From NCBI RefSeq assembly GCF_001493375.1, contig NZ_LN929897.1:642754-706753 (forward strand): DNA of 64,000 bases, given 5' to 3'. The DNA comes from Streptomyces specialis (GTDB lineage Bacteria; Actinomycetota; Actinomycetes; Streptomycetales; Streptomycetaceae). The translations under genes and the position numbers were made by a program. Below the pieces are notes generated by a model that was not told where the DNA came from, did no database searches, and was given only the letters and a program-made list of their open reading frames with translations. Shown one piece after another: positions 14,922 through 24,241 of this stretch (its first letter is position 1; every line of letters starts with the position of its first letter).

Positions 14922-17801
14922 GTGGCAGAGACGACCGATGGAGTGCCGGAGACGATGAGCGAGACACACAAGTACGACGCCGCCCTGGCCGCGGACATCG
15001 AGGCGCGCTGGCAGGACCACTGGGAGCGGAACGGCACCTACGAGACGCCCAACCCGAGCGGGGACCTGGCGGACGATCCGGAGCAGGCGGCACGGCCCAA
15101 GAAGTTCATCATGGACATGTTCCCGTACCCGTCGGGTGCGGGGCTGCACGTGGGGCATCCGCTGGGGTACATCGCGACCGACGTGTACGCCCGCTTCCAG
15201 CGGATGACCGGGCACAATGTGCTGCACACGCTGGGCTTCGACGCCTTCGGGCTGCCGGCCGAGCAGTACGCGGTGCAGACCGGCACGCACCCGCGGGTCT
15301 CCACCGAGGCGAACATCAGGACGTACAAGACCCAGTTGCGGCGGCTGGGCCTGGGCTACGACCAGCGGCGTTCGTTCGCCACCATCGATCCGGAGTACTA
15401 CCGGTGGACGCAGTGGATCTTCCTGCGGATCTTCAACTCGTGGTACGACCGGGACGCCGGCCGCGCGCGGCCCATCGGTGAGCTGGTCGCGGCGTTCGAG
15501 ACGGGCGAGCGGGCCACGCCGGACGGGCGGCCGTGGGGGGAGCTGACCGCCGCCGAGCGCGCCGACGTGCTGAGCGGGTACCGGCTGGCATACGCCTCCG
15601 AGGCGCCGGTCAACTGGTGTCCGGGGCTGGGCACCGTGCTGGCCAACGAGGAGGTCACGGCCGACGGCCGGTCCGAGCGGGGCAACTTCCCGGTGTTCAA
15701 GGCGAAGTTGCGGCAGTGGAACATGCGGATCACCGCGTACGCCGACCGGTTGCTGGACGGTCTGGACACCGTGGACTGGCCCGAGGCCATCAAGCTCCAG
15801 CAGCGGAACTGGATCGGCCGGTCCGAGGGCGCCCGGATCGACTTCCCGGTCGGTGAGAAGGGCGACGGCGGCACCGTCACGGTCTTCACCACCCGCCAGG
15901 ACACGCTGTTCGGCGCCACCTACATGGTGCTGGCGCCCGAGCACCACCTGATCGACGCCGTCGTCCCCGCCGCCTGGCCGGAGGGCACGCACGCGGTGTG
16001 GACCGGCGGGCACGCCACCCCGGCCGAGGCGGTCGCGGCCTACCGCAAGCAGGCCGCCGCGAAGTCGGACGTGGAGCGGCAGGCCGACACCAAGGAGAAG
16101 ACCGGCGTCTTCACCGGCGTGTTCGCGGTCAACCCGGTCAACGGCGAGCGGATTCCCGTCTTCATCGCCGACTACGTGCTGCTGGGCTACGGCACGGGCG
16201 CCATCATGGCCGTTCCGGCGCACGACAGCCGGGACTTCGCGTTCGCGCGGGCCTTCGAGCTGCCGGTCCGGTGCGTCGTCGAGCCGACCGACGGGCGGGG
16301 CACGGACCCGGCGACGTGGGAGGAGTCGTTCGACGCCAAGGACGGGCGCGTCGTCAACTCGGCGTCGGCCGAGGTGAGTCTGGACGGGCTGACCGTGCCG
16401 GAGGCCAAGAGCAGGATCAACTCCTGGCTGGAGGAACGGGGCCTGGGCGAGGGCACCGTCAACTTCCGGCTGCGCGACTGGCTGTTCAGCCGCCAGCGGT
16501 ACTGGGGCGAGCCGTTCCCCATCGTCTACGACGAGGACGGCGTGGCCCACCCGCTGCCCGAGGAGATGCTGCCGCTGGAGCTGCCGGAGGTCGACGACTA
16601 CGCGCCGCGGACGTTCGACCCGGACGACGCCGACACGCGGCCCGAGACGCCGCTGTCGCGCAACGAGGACTGGGTCAACGTCACCCTGGACCTGGGCGAC
16701 GGGCCCCGGCGGTACCGGCGCGAGACCAACACCATGCCCAACTGGGCGGGTTCGTGCTGGTACCAACTGCGGTACCTGGACCCGCACAACAGCGAGAAGC
16801 TGGTCGATCCCGACATCGAGCGCTACTGGATGGGCCCGCGCGAGGGCATGCCGACCGGCGGTGTCGACCTGTACGTGGGCGGCGCCGAGCACGCGGTGCT
16901 GCATCTGCTGTACGCGCGGTTCTGGCAGAAGGTGCTGTTCGACCTGGGGCACGTCTCGTCGGACGAGCCGTACCACAAGCTGTTCAACCAGGGCATGATC
17001 CAGGCGTACGTCTACCGGGACAGCCGCGGCTTCCCGGTGCCCGCCGCCGAGGTCGAGGAGCGGGACGGCGGCTGGGTGCACCAGGGGGAGCCGGTCACGC
17101 GCGAGCTGGGCAAGATCGGCAAGTCCCTGAAGAACGTGATCGCCCCCGACGAGATCTTCGCCGCGTACGGCGCCGACACGCTGCGGCTGTACGAGATGGC
17201 GATGGGTCCGCTGGACGTGTCGCGGCCCTGGGAGACCCGGGCGGTCGTCGGCCAGTACCGGCTGCTGCAACGGCTGTGGCGCAATGTGCTGGACGAGGCG
17301 ACGGGCGAGGTCACGGTCGTCGCCGACGACCCGGACGAGGAGACGCTGCGCGTCACGCACAAGGCGATCGACGGCGTCACCGCGGACCTGGAGCAGTTGC
17401 GGTTCAACACCGCGATCGCCAAGATCACCGAGCTGAACAACCACGTCACCAAGCTGCCGCGGGTGCCGAGGGCGACGGCCGAGACGCTGGTGCTGCTGGT
17501 CGCGCCGCTGGCGCCGCACATCGCGGAGGAGCTGTGGCACCGGCTGGGGCACGCCGGCAGCGTGACGCGCGAGGCGTTCCCGGTCGCCGACCCGGCGTAT
17601 CTGGTGGACGAGACCGTGACGTGCGTGGTGCAGGTCAAGGGCAAGGTGCGGGCCCGGCTGGAGGTGCCGCCGACCGTCTCCGACGCTGAGCTGGAGGCAC
17701 TGGCGGTGGCCGATCCGGGGGTGGTCGCGGCGCTGGGCGGGGCCGGAATCCGCAAGGTCATCGTGCGCGCGCCGAAGTTGGTCAACATCGTGCCCGCCTG
17801 A
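14922..17801 (+). CDS. leuS: Leucyl-tRNA synthetase
   Basis: LeuS charges tRNA-Leu in the cytoplasm. The 959-residue class I synthetase has the HIGH-type motif in FPYPSGAGLHVGHP near residue 75, the editing domain inserted around residues 280-480 (including TRQDTLFGATY and YGTGAIMAVPAHD), and the KMSKS-type GKIGKSLKN near residue 730. A C-terminal anticodon-binding domain and a small terminal domain (VQVKGKVRARLEVP) follow. GTG 14922 is used; ATG 14955 with GGAG close by is a plausible alternative. It is controlled by the leader attenuator immediately upstream. Confidence 0.96.
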   Translation: MAETTDGVPETMSETHKYDAALAADIEARWQDHWERNGTYETPNPSGDLADDPEQAARPKKFIMDMFPYPSGAGLHVGHPLGYIATDVYARFQRMTGHNVLHTLGFDAFGLPAEQYAVQTGTHPRVSTEANIRTYKTQLRRLGLGYDQRRSFATIDPEYYRWTQWIFLRIFNSWYDRDAGRARPIGELVAAFETGERATPDGRPWGELTAAERADVLSGYRLAYASEAPVNWCPGLGTVLANEEVTADGRSERGNFPVFKAKLRQWNMRITAYADRLLDGLDTVDWPEAIKLQQRNWIGRSEGARIDFPVGEKGDGGTVTVFTTRQDTLFGATYMVLAPEHHLIDAVVPAAWPEGTHAVWTGGHATPAEAVAAYRKQAAAKSDVERQADTKEKTGVFTGVFAVNPVNGERIPVFIADYVLLGYGTGAIMAVPAHDSRDFAFARAFELPVRCVVEPTDGRGTDPATWEESFDAKDGRVVNSASAEVSLDGLTVPEAKSRINSWLEERGLGEGTVNFRLRDWLFSRQRYWGEPFPIVYDEDGVAHPLPEEMLPLELPEVDDYAPRTFDPDDADTRPETPLSRNEDWVNVTLDLGDGPRRYRRETNTMPNWAGSCWYQLRYLDPHNSEKLVDPDIERYWMGPREGMPTGGVDLYVGGAEHAVLHLLYARFWQKVLFDLGHVSSDEPYHKLFNQGMIQAYVYRDSRGFPVPAAEVEERDGGWVHQGEPVTRELGKIGKSLKNVIAPDEIFAAYGADTLRLYEMAMGPLDVSRPWETRAVVGQYRLLQRLWRNVLDEATGEVTVVADDPDEETLRVTHKAIDGVTADLEQLRFNTAIAKITELNNHVTKLPRVPRATAETLVLLVAPLAPHIAEELWHRLGHAGSVTREAFPVADPAYLVDETVTCVVQVKGKVRARLEVPPTVSDAELEALAVADPGVVAALGGAGIRKVIVRAPKLVNIVPA

Positions 17802-17831
17802 TCCGGCCGCCGGGACCTACCCTGGGGATTC

Positions 17832-18461
17832 ATGGAGATAGTCATCGCTTGGCTCGTGCTGTCCCTGGTGGTGTTCGGCGTCTTCGTCGCGGTGGTCGTG
17901 CGCGGCGTGCGGGCCGCGCGGCGCGGCATCACGCGTGCCCGGCGGGAGGTCCGCCGCACGCTGACCGATGCCGCGCTGACCGCGCGGTCCGCCCAGCCGG
18001 GCCTGATGGGTGAGTTGGCGCGCATGCGCCGCGAGCTGCGGCTGTCGCTGGACAGCACCCGCGGCACGCTGTCCGCCGGGGCCGGGCGCGATCCCGCGCT
18101 GCGGGAGGCGCTCGGGCTCCTGGACCAGCTCGCCCAGCACGCGGAACGGCTCGACGGCGAACTGGCCCTGCTGATGGCCGCCGAACCCGACCGGGCCCGC
18201 GTCTCCGCCCGCCTGCCGGACCTCCGGGGGCGGACGGCGCGGATCCGGTCGTCCGCCGACGCGCTGCGCCAGGCCGCCCAGGACCGCGCGCGTCACGACG
18301 ACACGGCGGGCCTGGACGCCCTGCACGAGCAGATCGCGCTGGAGGCGAACGCGCTGCGCCACTGGTCCCCGGTGACCGGGCAGATCACCGGGGAGCAGGG
18401 GTTCGGGCAGGTCACCGACCGGGGCGCCGTGCGGCGCGAGGCGGTCGAGGACGGGGACTGA
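17832..18461 (+). CDS. Membrane-anchored coiled-coil protein
   Basis: The 209-residue protein begins with a hydrophobic anchor (IVIAWLVLSLVVFGVFVAVVV, about residues 3-23) followed by a basic stretch (RGVRAARRGITRARREVRRT). The rest is largely helical and charged, with heptad-like leucines (LARMRRELRLSL, LDQLAQHAERLDGELALL), so a cytoplasmic coiled coil is likely. It lies 30 bp after leuS. Homologues are frequently annotated as hypothetical proteins behind leuS in streptomycetes; the function is unknown. Confidence 0.75.
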   Translation: MEIVIAWLVLSLVVFGVFVAVVVRGVRAARRGITRARREVRRTLTDAALTARSAQPGLMGELARMRRELRLSLDSTRGTLSAGAGRDPALREALGLLDQLAQHAERLDGELALLMAAEPDRARVSARLPDLRGRTARIRSSADALRQAAQDRARHDDTAGLDALHEQIALEANALRHWSPVTGQITGEQGFGQVTDRGAVRREAVEDGD

Positions 18462-18471
18462 GCGGCTGTGC

Positions 18472-18879
18472 TCAGTCCGGGTCGGGTGCCGCCGGCACCG
18501 GCAGGAGGCCGCGTGCGGCGAAGACCTCCCGCGCGGCGATCAGGCTGTTGACCGTGCGGGGGAAGCCGGCGAACGGCAGACCGGCGAGCAGGGTCTCCAC
18601 CACATCGTTCGGCGTGGCCCCCGCGTTGAGCGCCAGGCCGAGGTGGAAGGCGACCTGCCGTTCGGTGCCGCCGAGCGCGGTGAGCGAGGCCAGGGTGAGC
18701 AACTGCCGTTCCCTGACGGTCAGGCCGGGGCGGCCGTAGAGGTCGCCGAAGACGAACTCGCCGACGTAGCGGCCCATGTCGGGGGCGATGTCGGCCAGTG
18801 CCGCGAAGACGGCCTCGCCGTCGCCGCCCAGCTCCGCCAGGGTGCGCCGGCCGCGCGCGAGACGGGATTCGGCGCTCAT
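18472..18879 (-). CDS. Carboxymuconolactone decarboxylase-family protein
   Basis: The 135-residue helical protein resembles the AhpD/carboxymuconolactone decarboxylase family, with the segment RERQLLTLASLTALGGTERQVAFHLGLALNAGAT and the C-terminal ETLLAGLPFAGFPRTVN. The CxxC pair of peroxidase-type AhpD is absent, which points to a decarboxylase-like or uncharacterised branch. ATG 18879 overlaps the stop of the upstream hydrolase gene (ATGA), so the two are translationally coupled. Confidence 0.82.
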   Translation of the reverse strand: MSAESRLARGRRTLAELGGDGEAVFAALADIAPDMGRYVGEFVFGDLYGRPGLTVRERQLLTLASLTALGGTERQVAFHLGLALNAGATPNDVVETLLAGLPFAGFPRTVNSLIAAREVFAARGLLPVPAAPDPD

Positions 18880-19628
18880 GCGGCGGGGACCCGTTCCGCG
18901 TGCCGGGCGGTGAAGTCGCGGATCCGCTCCCAGGCGTCGGCCGCGTACTCCCGCCACCGCTCGTCGGCGCGGTCGAAGAAGGAGTGCGGCGCCCCGTCGT
19001 AGACCCGCCGCTCGTACGTCTTCCCGGCCGCGTCCAGCCGCGCGGTGAACGCCGCGAACCGCTCCGGTGAGGTGGCCGCGTCGTCGCCGGCCAGGAGCAG
19101 CAGGAGCGGCGCGTCGAGGGCGTCGAGACGGTCCTCGGCCAGGGCGGGCAGACCGTAGAAGCCGATGGAGCCGGCGAGCCCAAGGCCCGTGCCGGACAGC
19201 CGCCAGGAGTGGCCGCCGCCCATGCAGAAGCCCACGGAGAAGACGGCCGTGCCGGGGTGGTGTTCGGCGAGCAGGCCGGCCGCGGCGGCGGCGTCCTCGG
19301 CGACGCGGTCGGGGACGAGCGCGGCGTAGTGCGGCTCCCAGTCGAAGTCGTCGCCGCGCCTTCCGGGGCCGGCGGTGCGGCCGTAGTAGTCGAGGGCGAC
19401 GGCGGCGAAGCCCGCTTCGGCGAAGCGGCGGGCCAGCTCCTCGTAGTACGGGTGGAGGCCCCGGGCGTCGGGCAGGATCAGCACGGCACGGCCGTTGGGC
19501 TCGCCGGGGCGGGCGTGGAAGCCGGTGAACGCGGTGCCGTCCCGGGAGGTCAGCTCGACGGGCCCGGCGCCGGCCACGGTGCCGGGGTCGGGGGCGGCGG
19601 GCGGCCTGCTGTCGGTGCTGTGGCACAT
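18876..19628 (-). CDS. Dienelactone hydrolase-family protein
   Basis: The 250-residue alpha/beta hydrolase has the nucleophile motif VGFCMGGG (cysteine nucleophile as in dienelactone hydrolase), an acid residue in LAGDDAATSP and the histidine in GAPHSFFDR. The oxyanion side is in LILPDARGLHPYYEE. ATG 19628 gives a short polar N-terminus. It is coupled to the carboxymuconolactone decarboxylase-family gene, which suggests a small pathway for lactone or aromatic breakdown products. The divergently acting regulator upstream may control both. Confidence 0.88.
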   Translation of the reverse strand: MCHSTDSRPPAAPDPGTVAGAGPVELTSRDGTAFTGFHARPGEPNGRAVLILPDARGLHPYYEELARRFAEAGFAAVALDYYGRTAGPGRRGDDFDWEPHYAALVPDRVAEDAAAAAGLLAEHHPGTAVFSVGFCMGGGHSWRLSGTGLGLAGSIGFYGLPALAEDRLDALDAPLLLLLAGDDAATSPERFAAFTARLDAAGKTYERRVYDGAPHSFFDRADERWREYAADAWERIRDFTARHAERVPAA

Positions 19629-19808
19629 GGAATGGTCAGCCTTTTCTCTGGTGCGGTGAGCTGGGGTCCCGGGACGCACCGCACGTTAGTGGCGCGGCGG
19701 GGCGGGCCGGAAGCGCCGGGGCTGGTGGTGCCGATGGTGGTGGTGGCGGTGACAGGCTCGGCCACGGGCCGCGGGCCACGGGCCGCGGCTGCCGGGGAGC
19801 CGTGGGGC

Positions 19809-20654
19809 TCAGGCGCGCGGGAAGAGGGCGGCGAGCCGGGTCTGGGTGGCGGGGTCGGCCGGGGTGTGGAGGATGAGCTGCACGCCCTCGTGGGCGGAGA
19901 GGTCCCAGGTCAGCACGGACAGGGCGAGCGGGCCGGCGTCCGGGTGCCGGATCTCCTTCGTCCGGTGGCCGGTTGTCTCCGACACGTCGTGGCCGTGCCA
20001 GAGCGCGGAGAAGTCCGGGCTGCGGTCGCACAGTTCGGCGACGAGCGCTTCGAGGCGGGGGTGGCCGAACCAGTCGGCCACCTCGGCACGGAAGCGGGCG
20101 ACTGTGTCGCGGGCCAGTTCGCCGGCGTCGGCGTACCGCTCGTGGCGGTGATCGTCGGTGAAGAACGCGAGGAGGATGTTGCCGCTGTCGGGGGTGAAGC
20201 CGAGGAGCCGGGCGGCGGGTTCGTTGGCGGCCAGGACGTTCCAGAAGCGGTCCTTGACCAGGGCCGGGTTGGGGGACCAGCGGTCGACGGTCTCGGCGAG
20301 CCGTTCCAGGAACGCGGTGTCGCGGCGCGCGTCCTCCGGGTCGGGGTGGGCGGGCGGCTTCAGGCCGGTGAGGCGGAACAGATAGGACCGCTCGGAGGGG
20401 CTGAGGCGCAGCACGCGGCTGATGGCGGAGACGACGGACTCCGAGACGTTGATCTCCCTGCCCTGCTCCAGCCACGTGTACCAGGAGGTGCCGACCCCGG
20501 CCAGCACGGCGACCTCCTCGCGGCGGAGCCCGGGGGTGCGGCGGCGGCCGGACACGGCGATGCCGAACTCGTCGGGGGTGAGGCGGGAACGGCGCGAGCG
20601 GAGGAAGCGGCTCAGCTCCTCGCGCCGTCGCTGTCGCGCGGCGGTCTCCGGCAC
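19809..20654 (-). CDS. Xre-type regulator with MmyB-like ligand domain
   Basis: At 281 residues this is the second MmyB-type regulator of the window. The helix-turn-helix is at about 38-80 (GLRREEVAVLAGVGTSWYTWLEQGREI) and the PAS-like domain follows, ending with KEIRHPDAGPLALSVLTWDLS. It is read in the same direction as the hydrolase pair downstream and separated by 180 bp, so regulation of those genes is plausible. The promoter side carries seven tandem 9-bp repeats. Confidence 0.87.
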   Translation of the reverse strand: MPETAARQRRREELSRFLRSRRSRLTPDEFGIAVSGRRRTPGLRREEVAVLAGVGTSWYTWLEQGREINVSESVVSAISRVLRLSPSERSYLFRLTGLKPPAHPDPEDARRDTAFLERLAETVDRWSPNPALVKDRFWNVLAANEPAARLLGFTPDSGNILLAFFTDDHRHERYADAGELARDTVARFRAEVADWFGHPRLEALVAELCDRSPDFSALWHGHDVSETTGHRTKEIRHPDAGPLALSVLTWDLSAHEGVQLILHTPADPATQTRLAALFPRA

Positions 20655-20677
20655 GGGCGGCCCCCCTTCGCTTCCCC

Positions 20678-20740
20678 GGTCTCGCAGGTCTGCCCGGTCG
20701 TTCCGGTCTTCCCGGTCTGCCTGGTCTTCCCGGTCTTCCC
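20678..20740. repeat. Seven tandem 9-bp repeats (GGTCTNCCC)
   Basis: Seven head-to-tail nonamers fill the region 24-86 bp before the MmyB-type regulator start. Four copies match GGTCTTCCC or GGTCTGCCC exactly and the others differ by one to three bases. On the coding strand they read GGGAAGACC. They could be operator iterons or simply a slippage-prone minisatellite in the leader. Confidence 0.75.
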
Positions 20741-20865
20741 CGGACGGACTTTACCGGCGGGCGGCGGGCCGTGAACTCTTTGCCGGCGATGTGGGTCACA
20801 TCCCGGACGCGCATCCCGCCGGTGCTCTTCCGGGGTCCGCGAACGGCTCCAGTAGTCTCCGTTCT

Positions 20866-21711
20866 ATGCCCCGCTCTCTCGCCATCGTCACCGATTCCAC
20901 GGCCTACCTGCCGCGGGCGGTGGTCGCGAGCCACGCGATCCGGGTGGTGCCGCTGACGGTGGTGCTCGGCCGGGAGGCGCTGGAGGACGGCACCGCGGAG
21001 GCGGGGCGGCGGCTGGAACAGGCGCGGCGGCAGCGGCAGCCGGTGACGACATCGCGGCCGGGGCCCCCGTTGTTCGCGGCGGCCTACCGGGCGGCGGCCG
21101 AGGCGGGCGCGACGGGCATCGTTTCGCTGCACCTGTCCTCGGAGATCTCCGGCACTTATGACGCGGCGGTCGTCGCGGCGCGCGAGGCGCCGGTGCCGGT
21201 GCGGGTGGTGGACAGCGGGATGGTCGCGATGGCGCTGGGCTTCGCGGTGCTGGCGGCGGCCGAGGTCGCGGCGGTCGGCGGCACGCTGGACGAGGCGGTG
21301 GCCGGGGCGGTGAAACGTGCCGAGGCGACCCGCGCGTATTTCTATGTCGACACCCTGGAGCATCTGCGGCGCGGCGGCCGGATCGGCGCGGCGCAGGCCC
21401 TGCTCGGCTCGGCGCTCGCGGTGAAGCCGCTGCTCGAACTGACCGAGGGGCGCATCGAGTTGCGGGAGAAGGTACGGACCGCGGGGAAGGCCATCGCGCG
21501 GCTGGAGGGGCTGGCCGTCGACCACGCGGCGGCGGGGCCGGTCGATGTCGCGGTCCACCATGTGGCGGCGGCGGAGCGCGCCGCGCAGTTGGCCGAACGG
21601 CTCACCCGGCGGCTGCCGGGGCTCGCGGAGTTGCACGTCGGCGAGGTGGGCGCGGTGCTCGGCGCGCACACCGGGCCCGGGCTGCTGGGCGTGGTCGGCT
21701 CACCGAGGTGA
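20866..21711 (+). CDS. DegV-family fatty-acid-binding protein
   Basis: The 281-residue protein shows the DegV signature: TDSTAYLP at residues 9-16, SLHLSSEISGTYDAA, VVDSGMVAMALGF and the late YVDTLEHLRRGGRIG. Family members bind fatty acids; some (FakB) present them to fatty acid kinase. No kinase partner is adjacent, so the physiological role is unclear. ATG 20866 opens directly into the first beta-strand. It lies upstream of comEA/comEC as in other streptomycetes. Confidence 0.92.
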   Translation: MPRSLAIVTDSTAYLPRAVVASHAIRVVPLTVVLGREALEDGTAEAGRRLEQARRQRQPVTTSRPGPPLFAAAYRAAAEAGATGIVSLHLSSEISGTYDAAVVAAREAPVPVRVVDSGMVAMALGFAVLAAAEVAAVGGTLDEAVAGAVKRAEATRAYFYVDTLEHLRRGGRIGAAQALLGSALAVKPLLELTEGRIELREKVRTAGKAIARLEGLAVDHAAAGPVDVAVHHVAAAERAAQLAERLTRRLPGLAELHVGEVGAVLGAHTGPGLLGVVGSPR

Positions 21712-21813
21712 GACGACCGGGCGCGGCGGCCCGCGGCGCGGCGGTACAAGGCGGGGCGGTACAAGGCGGGGCGGGCCGGCCGCCGGTGGAGACCGGCGGC
21801 CGGCCCTGGCCGT

Positions 21814-22923
21814 TCAGCCCACGCGGAAGGCCCGCTCCCGCGGCGCCCGGGCGGGCAGCCGGTGCCGTGCCACCTCCGCGAGCCGGGTCGGGCCGGCCAG
21901 GTCCGCGACGATGACCAGCTCGCCGTCGGCCGCGCGGATCCACACGTCGCGCCCGGCCAGGCTGGGCGGGAGCGGATAGCGCCGGGCCCCGTAGGCGATG
22001 GCGCGGTCGCCGTCCACGGTCCGCCGCCGGCCGAGGGCCAGCGCGCAGGGCTCGGACGGCAGCGGGCTCAGACGCCGGCGCTCCATGGGGATCCGCTCGT
22101 TCCCGGTGTTGATCCGCTCGGTGAACAGCGCGCAGGCGGAGCGCAGCGCGGCGAACGACGGGTAGCGCTGGCGGAGGTCGGTGCCGATGGGCACCAGATC
22201 GGCCGGCGCGATGCGGATCTCGGCCCACCGGCCGTCGCCCATCGAGTCCGGTGTGTACGGAACGCGGGCCCGGGCCTGGGCGCCGTAGTGCAGGCCGACC
22301 TCCGCGAGGTCGGAGTGCCGGATGCCCGCTCCGGCGCCGGGGGCCGTCAGCAGGTGCGCGGGGACGCCGCCGACGGTGCGGAGCGCCGTGTCCAGGCAGC
22401 AGACCAGCGACGCGAGGGTGCGGTCCCAGGAGGGGATCACGACGCGGAACCGCGACCAGGGCAGCCAGGCGTGGAACAGGGACGTCCGGCGCGGACGCCC
22501 GTCCGGGCCCGGCACGGTGGGGCCCTGCGTCCACCGGAACTCCAGCCACAGGCCGGGCTCGGGGACCCATGGCCGGTAGGTGCGGCGGACTCCGGCGCGC
22601 CAGCGGGCCTTGGCCTCGGCCACCAGCCGCCGCGTGGTGCGGTCGGTGCCGTCGAATCCCATCTCCACCAGCCGCTCGTGGGCGCGGGCCGCGCTCAGCC
22701 GCCCCTGGGAGCGGTCGACCCACTCCTCGACCTTCTCCACGTACACGTCGGTGAGCCGGGGGCGGCGGACGGGTGCGGCCACCGGGCGGCCGGTGTCGCG
22801 GGCCGCGACATAGCGGCGAACGGTCTTCGGGTCGCAGCCGACGATGCGCGCCGCCGCGTGCGCGCACTGGGTGGCGTCGTAGGCCACCAGTATCTGGATG
22901 ACTTCCTCGGCGGTCTTCTTCAC
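21814..22923 (-). CDS. IS21-like transposase homologue with lost DDE triad
   Basis: The 369-residue protein matches the IstA-like architecture: a helix-turn-helix at about 18-42 (AARIVGCDPKTVRRYVAARDTG), a linker, then an RNase-H-like core with HAWLPWSRFRVVIPSWDRTL and the late ADLVP block. At the places where IS21 enzymes have the catalytic residues, I read R130 for the first Asp, A194 for the second Asp (LLTAPG where LTDNEK is usual) and W233 for the Glu. No istB ATPase gene and no terminal repeats are visible. GTG 22923 has GGAGG just upstream. It is probably an inactive or domesticated DNA-binding protein. Confidence 0.78.
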   Translation of the reverse strand: MKKTAEEVIQILVAYDATQCAHAAARIVGCDPKTVRRYVAARDTGRPVAAPVRRPRLTDVYVEKVEEWVDRSQGRLSAARAHERLVEMGFDGTDRTTRRLVAEAKARWRAGVRRTYRPWVPEPGLWLEFRWTQGPTVPGPDGRPRRTSLFHAWLPWSRFRVVIPSWDRTLASLVCCLDTALRTVGGVPAHLLTAPGAGAGIRHSDLAEVGLHYGAQARARVPYTPDSMGDGRWAEIRIAPADLVPIGTDLRQRYPSFAALRSACALFTERINTGNERIPMERRRLSPLPSEPCALALGRRRTVDGDRAIAYGARRYPLPPSLAGRDVWIRAADGELVIVADLAGPTRLAEVARHRLPARAPRERAFRVG

Positions 22924-23052
22924 GGCCCCTCCACGACGCTGGGGCGGCATGCCGGATTTTCGCGGGATATGAACATCTACGGTGCTCTCTGTCCTGCTTC
23001 TTTCGGGCTGATGGTGAGCGGAGCGCACGCGCGAGGAGCGCGTGGCGCCGCG

Positions 23053-24168
23053 TCAGCCCGGCAGGACGAGAACGCCGTACGGGCGGTCGCGCAGCGGGTG
23101 GTCCGGCCCGGTGGGGAGCTGGTCCTCGCCGGAGAGCAGGGGGTGGCCCGAAGGCAGGGCGGTCGGCTGGTCCACACCGCGCGGGGTGTGGTCACAGGCA
23201 CTGCGCCCCAGGTCGGCGGTGTGGTGCGGGCCGGGTGACGGGGACGGTCCGTCGTCGCCCGGCGCCGCGTCGTCCGGCCGGAACGTGGCCGGGGACGGCG
23301 GGGACGGGGCTGTCGACGCCCCCGTGGGGGCCGCCGCCGCGGCAGGGGGCGCGGCGGAGGGAGCGGACGGACCGAAGCCGGAGGCGTCGGCGCGCTCGTC
23401 CCGCTCAGGAGTGGCGGTGCCGGCGGCCTCCCGGTCGGGCCCGCCGGATATGCCGGTGCCCCGGTCTTCCGCACTGCCGCCGCGACCGTGACCGTTCCCG
23501 TGGCCGTTTCCCTTTCCGTGGCCATGACCGGCCCGGTCCTGTCCGGGGGGCTGGGAGAACGGGGGCAGAGTGGCGCGCACCACCGGAAGGTGAGCGGCCA
23601 CGCCCCTCACCACGGGCTCGATCGCGCGGGGCGCGGACCCGGCCGCGCTGCCTATCCCGTCGAGGGACGCACCGGCGGGGGGCTGCTCACCGGCGCGCTC
23701 CGCGGCTTGGTCCGGGACCTCGCCGGCGGCCTGCTCCGGGGCCCGGTCCCCGGCCGGTGGGGAAGGCCGGACCGTGACGTCGACCGCGGCGGGCACCACG
23801 GGAGCCCGCTCGGCGGCCAAGTCCGGCGCGCCGCCCGGCTCTTGCTGCCTCGACTGGTGGTATCCCGGCTCCGGCTGCCCCGGCTGCCCCGGCTGCCCCG
23901 GCTGCTGCCTCGACTCCTCCTGTCCGGACCGCTGTTGCCCCGACTCGGGCTGTCCCGGCTCGGGCTGTCCCGGCAACGCCGGGAGGTGCCGCGTCAGCGC
24001 CGCGACCGGTGAGGGCGGCGGGCCGCCGGACTGCTCGGCGCGCGCCGATCCGGCGAACAGGAAGGCCAGGAACAGGGCAGCGCCCAGCAGCAGAAGGGCC
24101 GTCAGGGCACGCCGCGTCGCCGCAGGACACCGGTCATCGGTGTCGGCGGGGGCGGCCGACGAGGTCAT
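23053..24168 (-). CDS. Secreted low-complexity Pro/Gln-rich protein
   Basis: The 371-residue product has a signal peptide or N-terminal anchor (ALTALLLLGAALFLAFLFAGSARAE, about 18-42), then a tract rich in QPG/QPE/QQ repeats, several Pro/Ala-rich stretches and a block of GHGHGKGNGH-type residues around 240-260. There is no catalytic or binding domain that I recognise. The composition suggests an extended cell-wall-spanning or secreted protein. ATG 24168 is followed directly by a polar n-region. It is divergent from comEA. Confidence 0.72.
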   Translation of the reverse strand: MTSSAAPADTDDRCPAATRRALTALLLLGAALFLAFLFAGSARAEQSGGPPPSPVAALTRHLPALPGQPEPGQPESGQQRSGQEESRQQPGQPGQPGQPEPGYHQSRQQEPGGAPDLAAERAPVVPAAVDVTVRPSPPAGDRAPEQAAGEVPDQAAERAGEQPPAGASLDGIGSAAGSAPRAIEPVVRGVAAHLPVVRATLPPFSQPPGQDRAGHGHGKGNGHGNGHGRGGSAEDRGTGISGGPDREAAGTATPERDERADASGFGPSAPSAAPPAAAAAPTGASTAPSPPSPATFRPDDAAPGDDGPSPSPGPHHTADLGRSACDHTPRGVDQPTALPSGHPLLSGEDQLPTGPDHPLRDRPYGVLVLPG

Positions 24169-24241
24169 GGCCTGATCCTCTGCCTTTGGCCGAGGGCCGC
24201 ACAAGCCCTGGCGCGAAGCTGTACTCAGGTCGGTGACGAAG

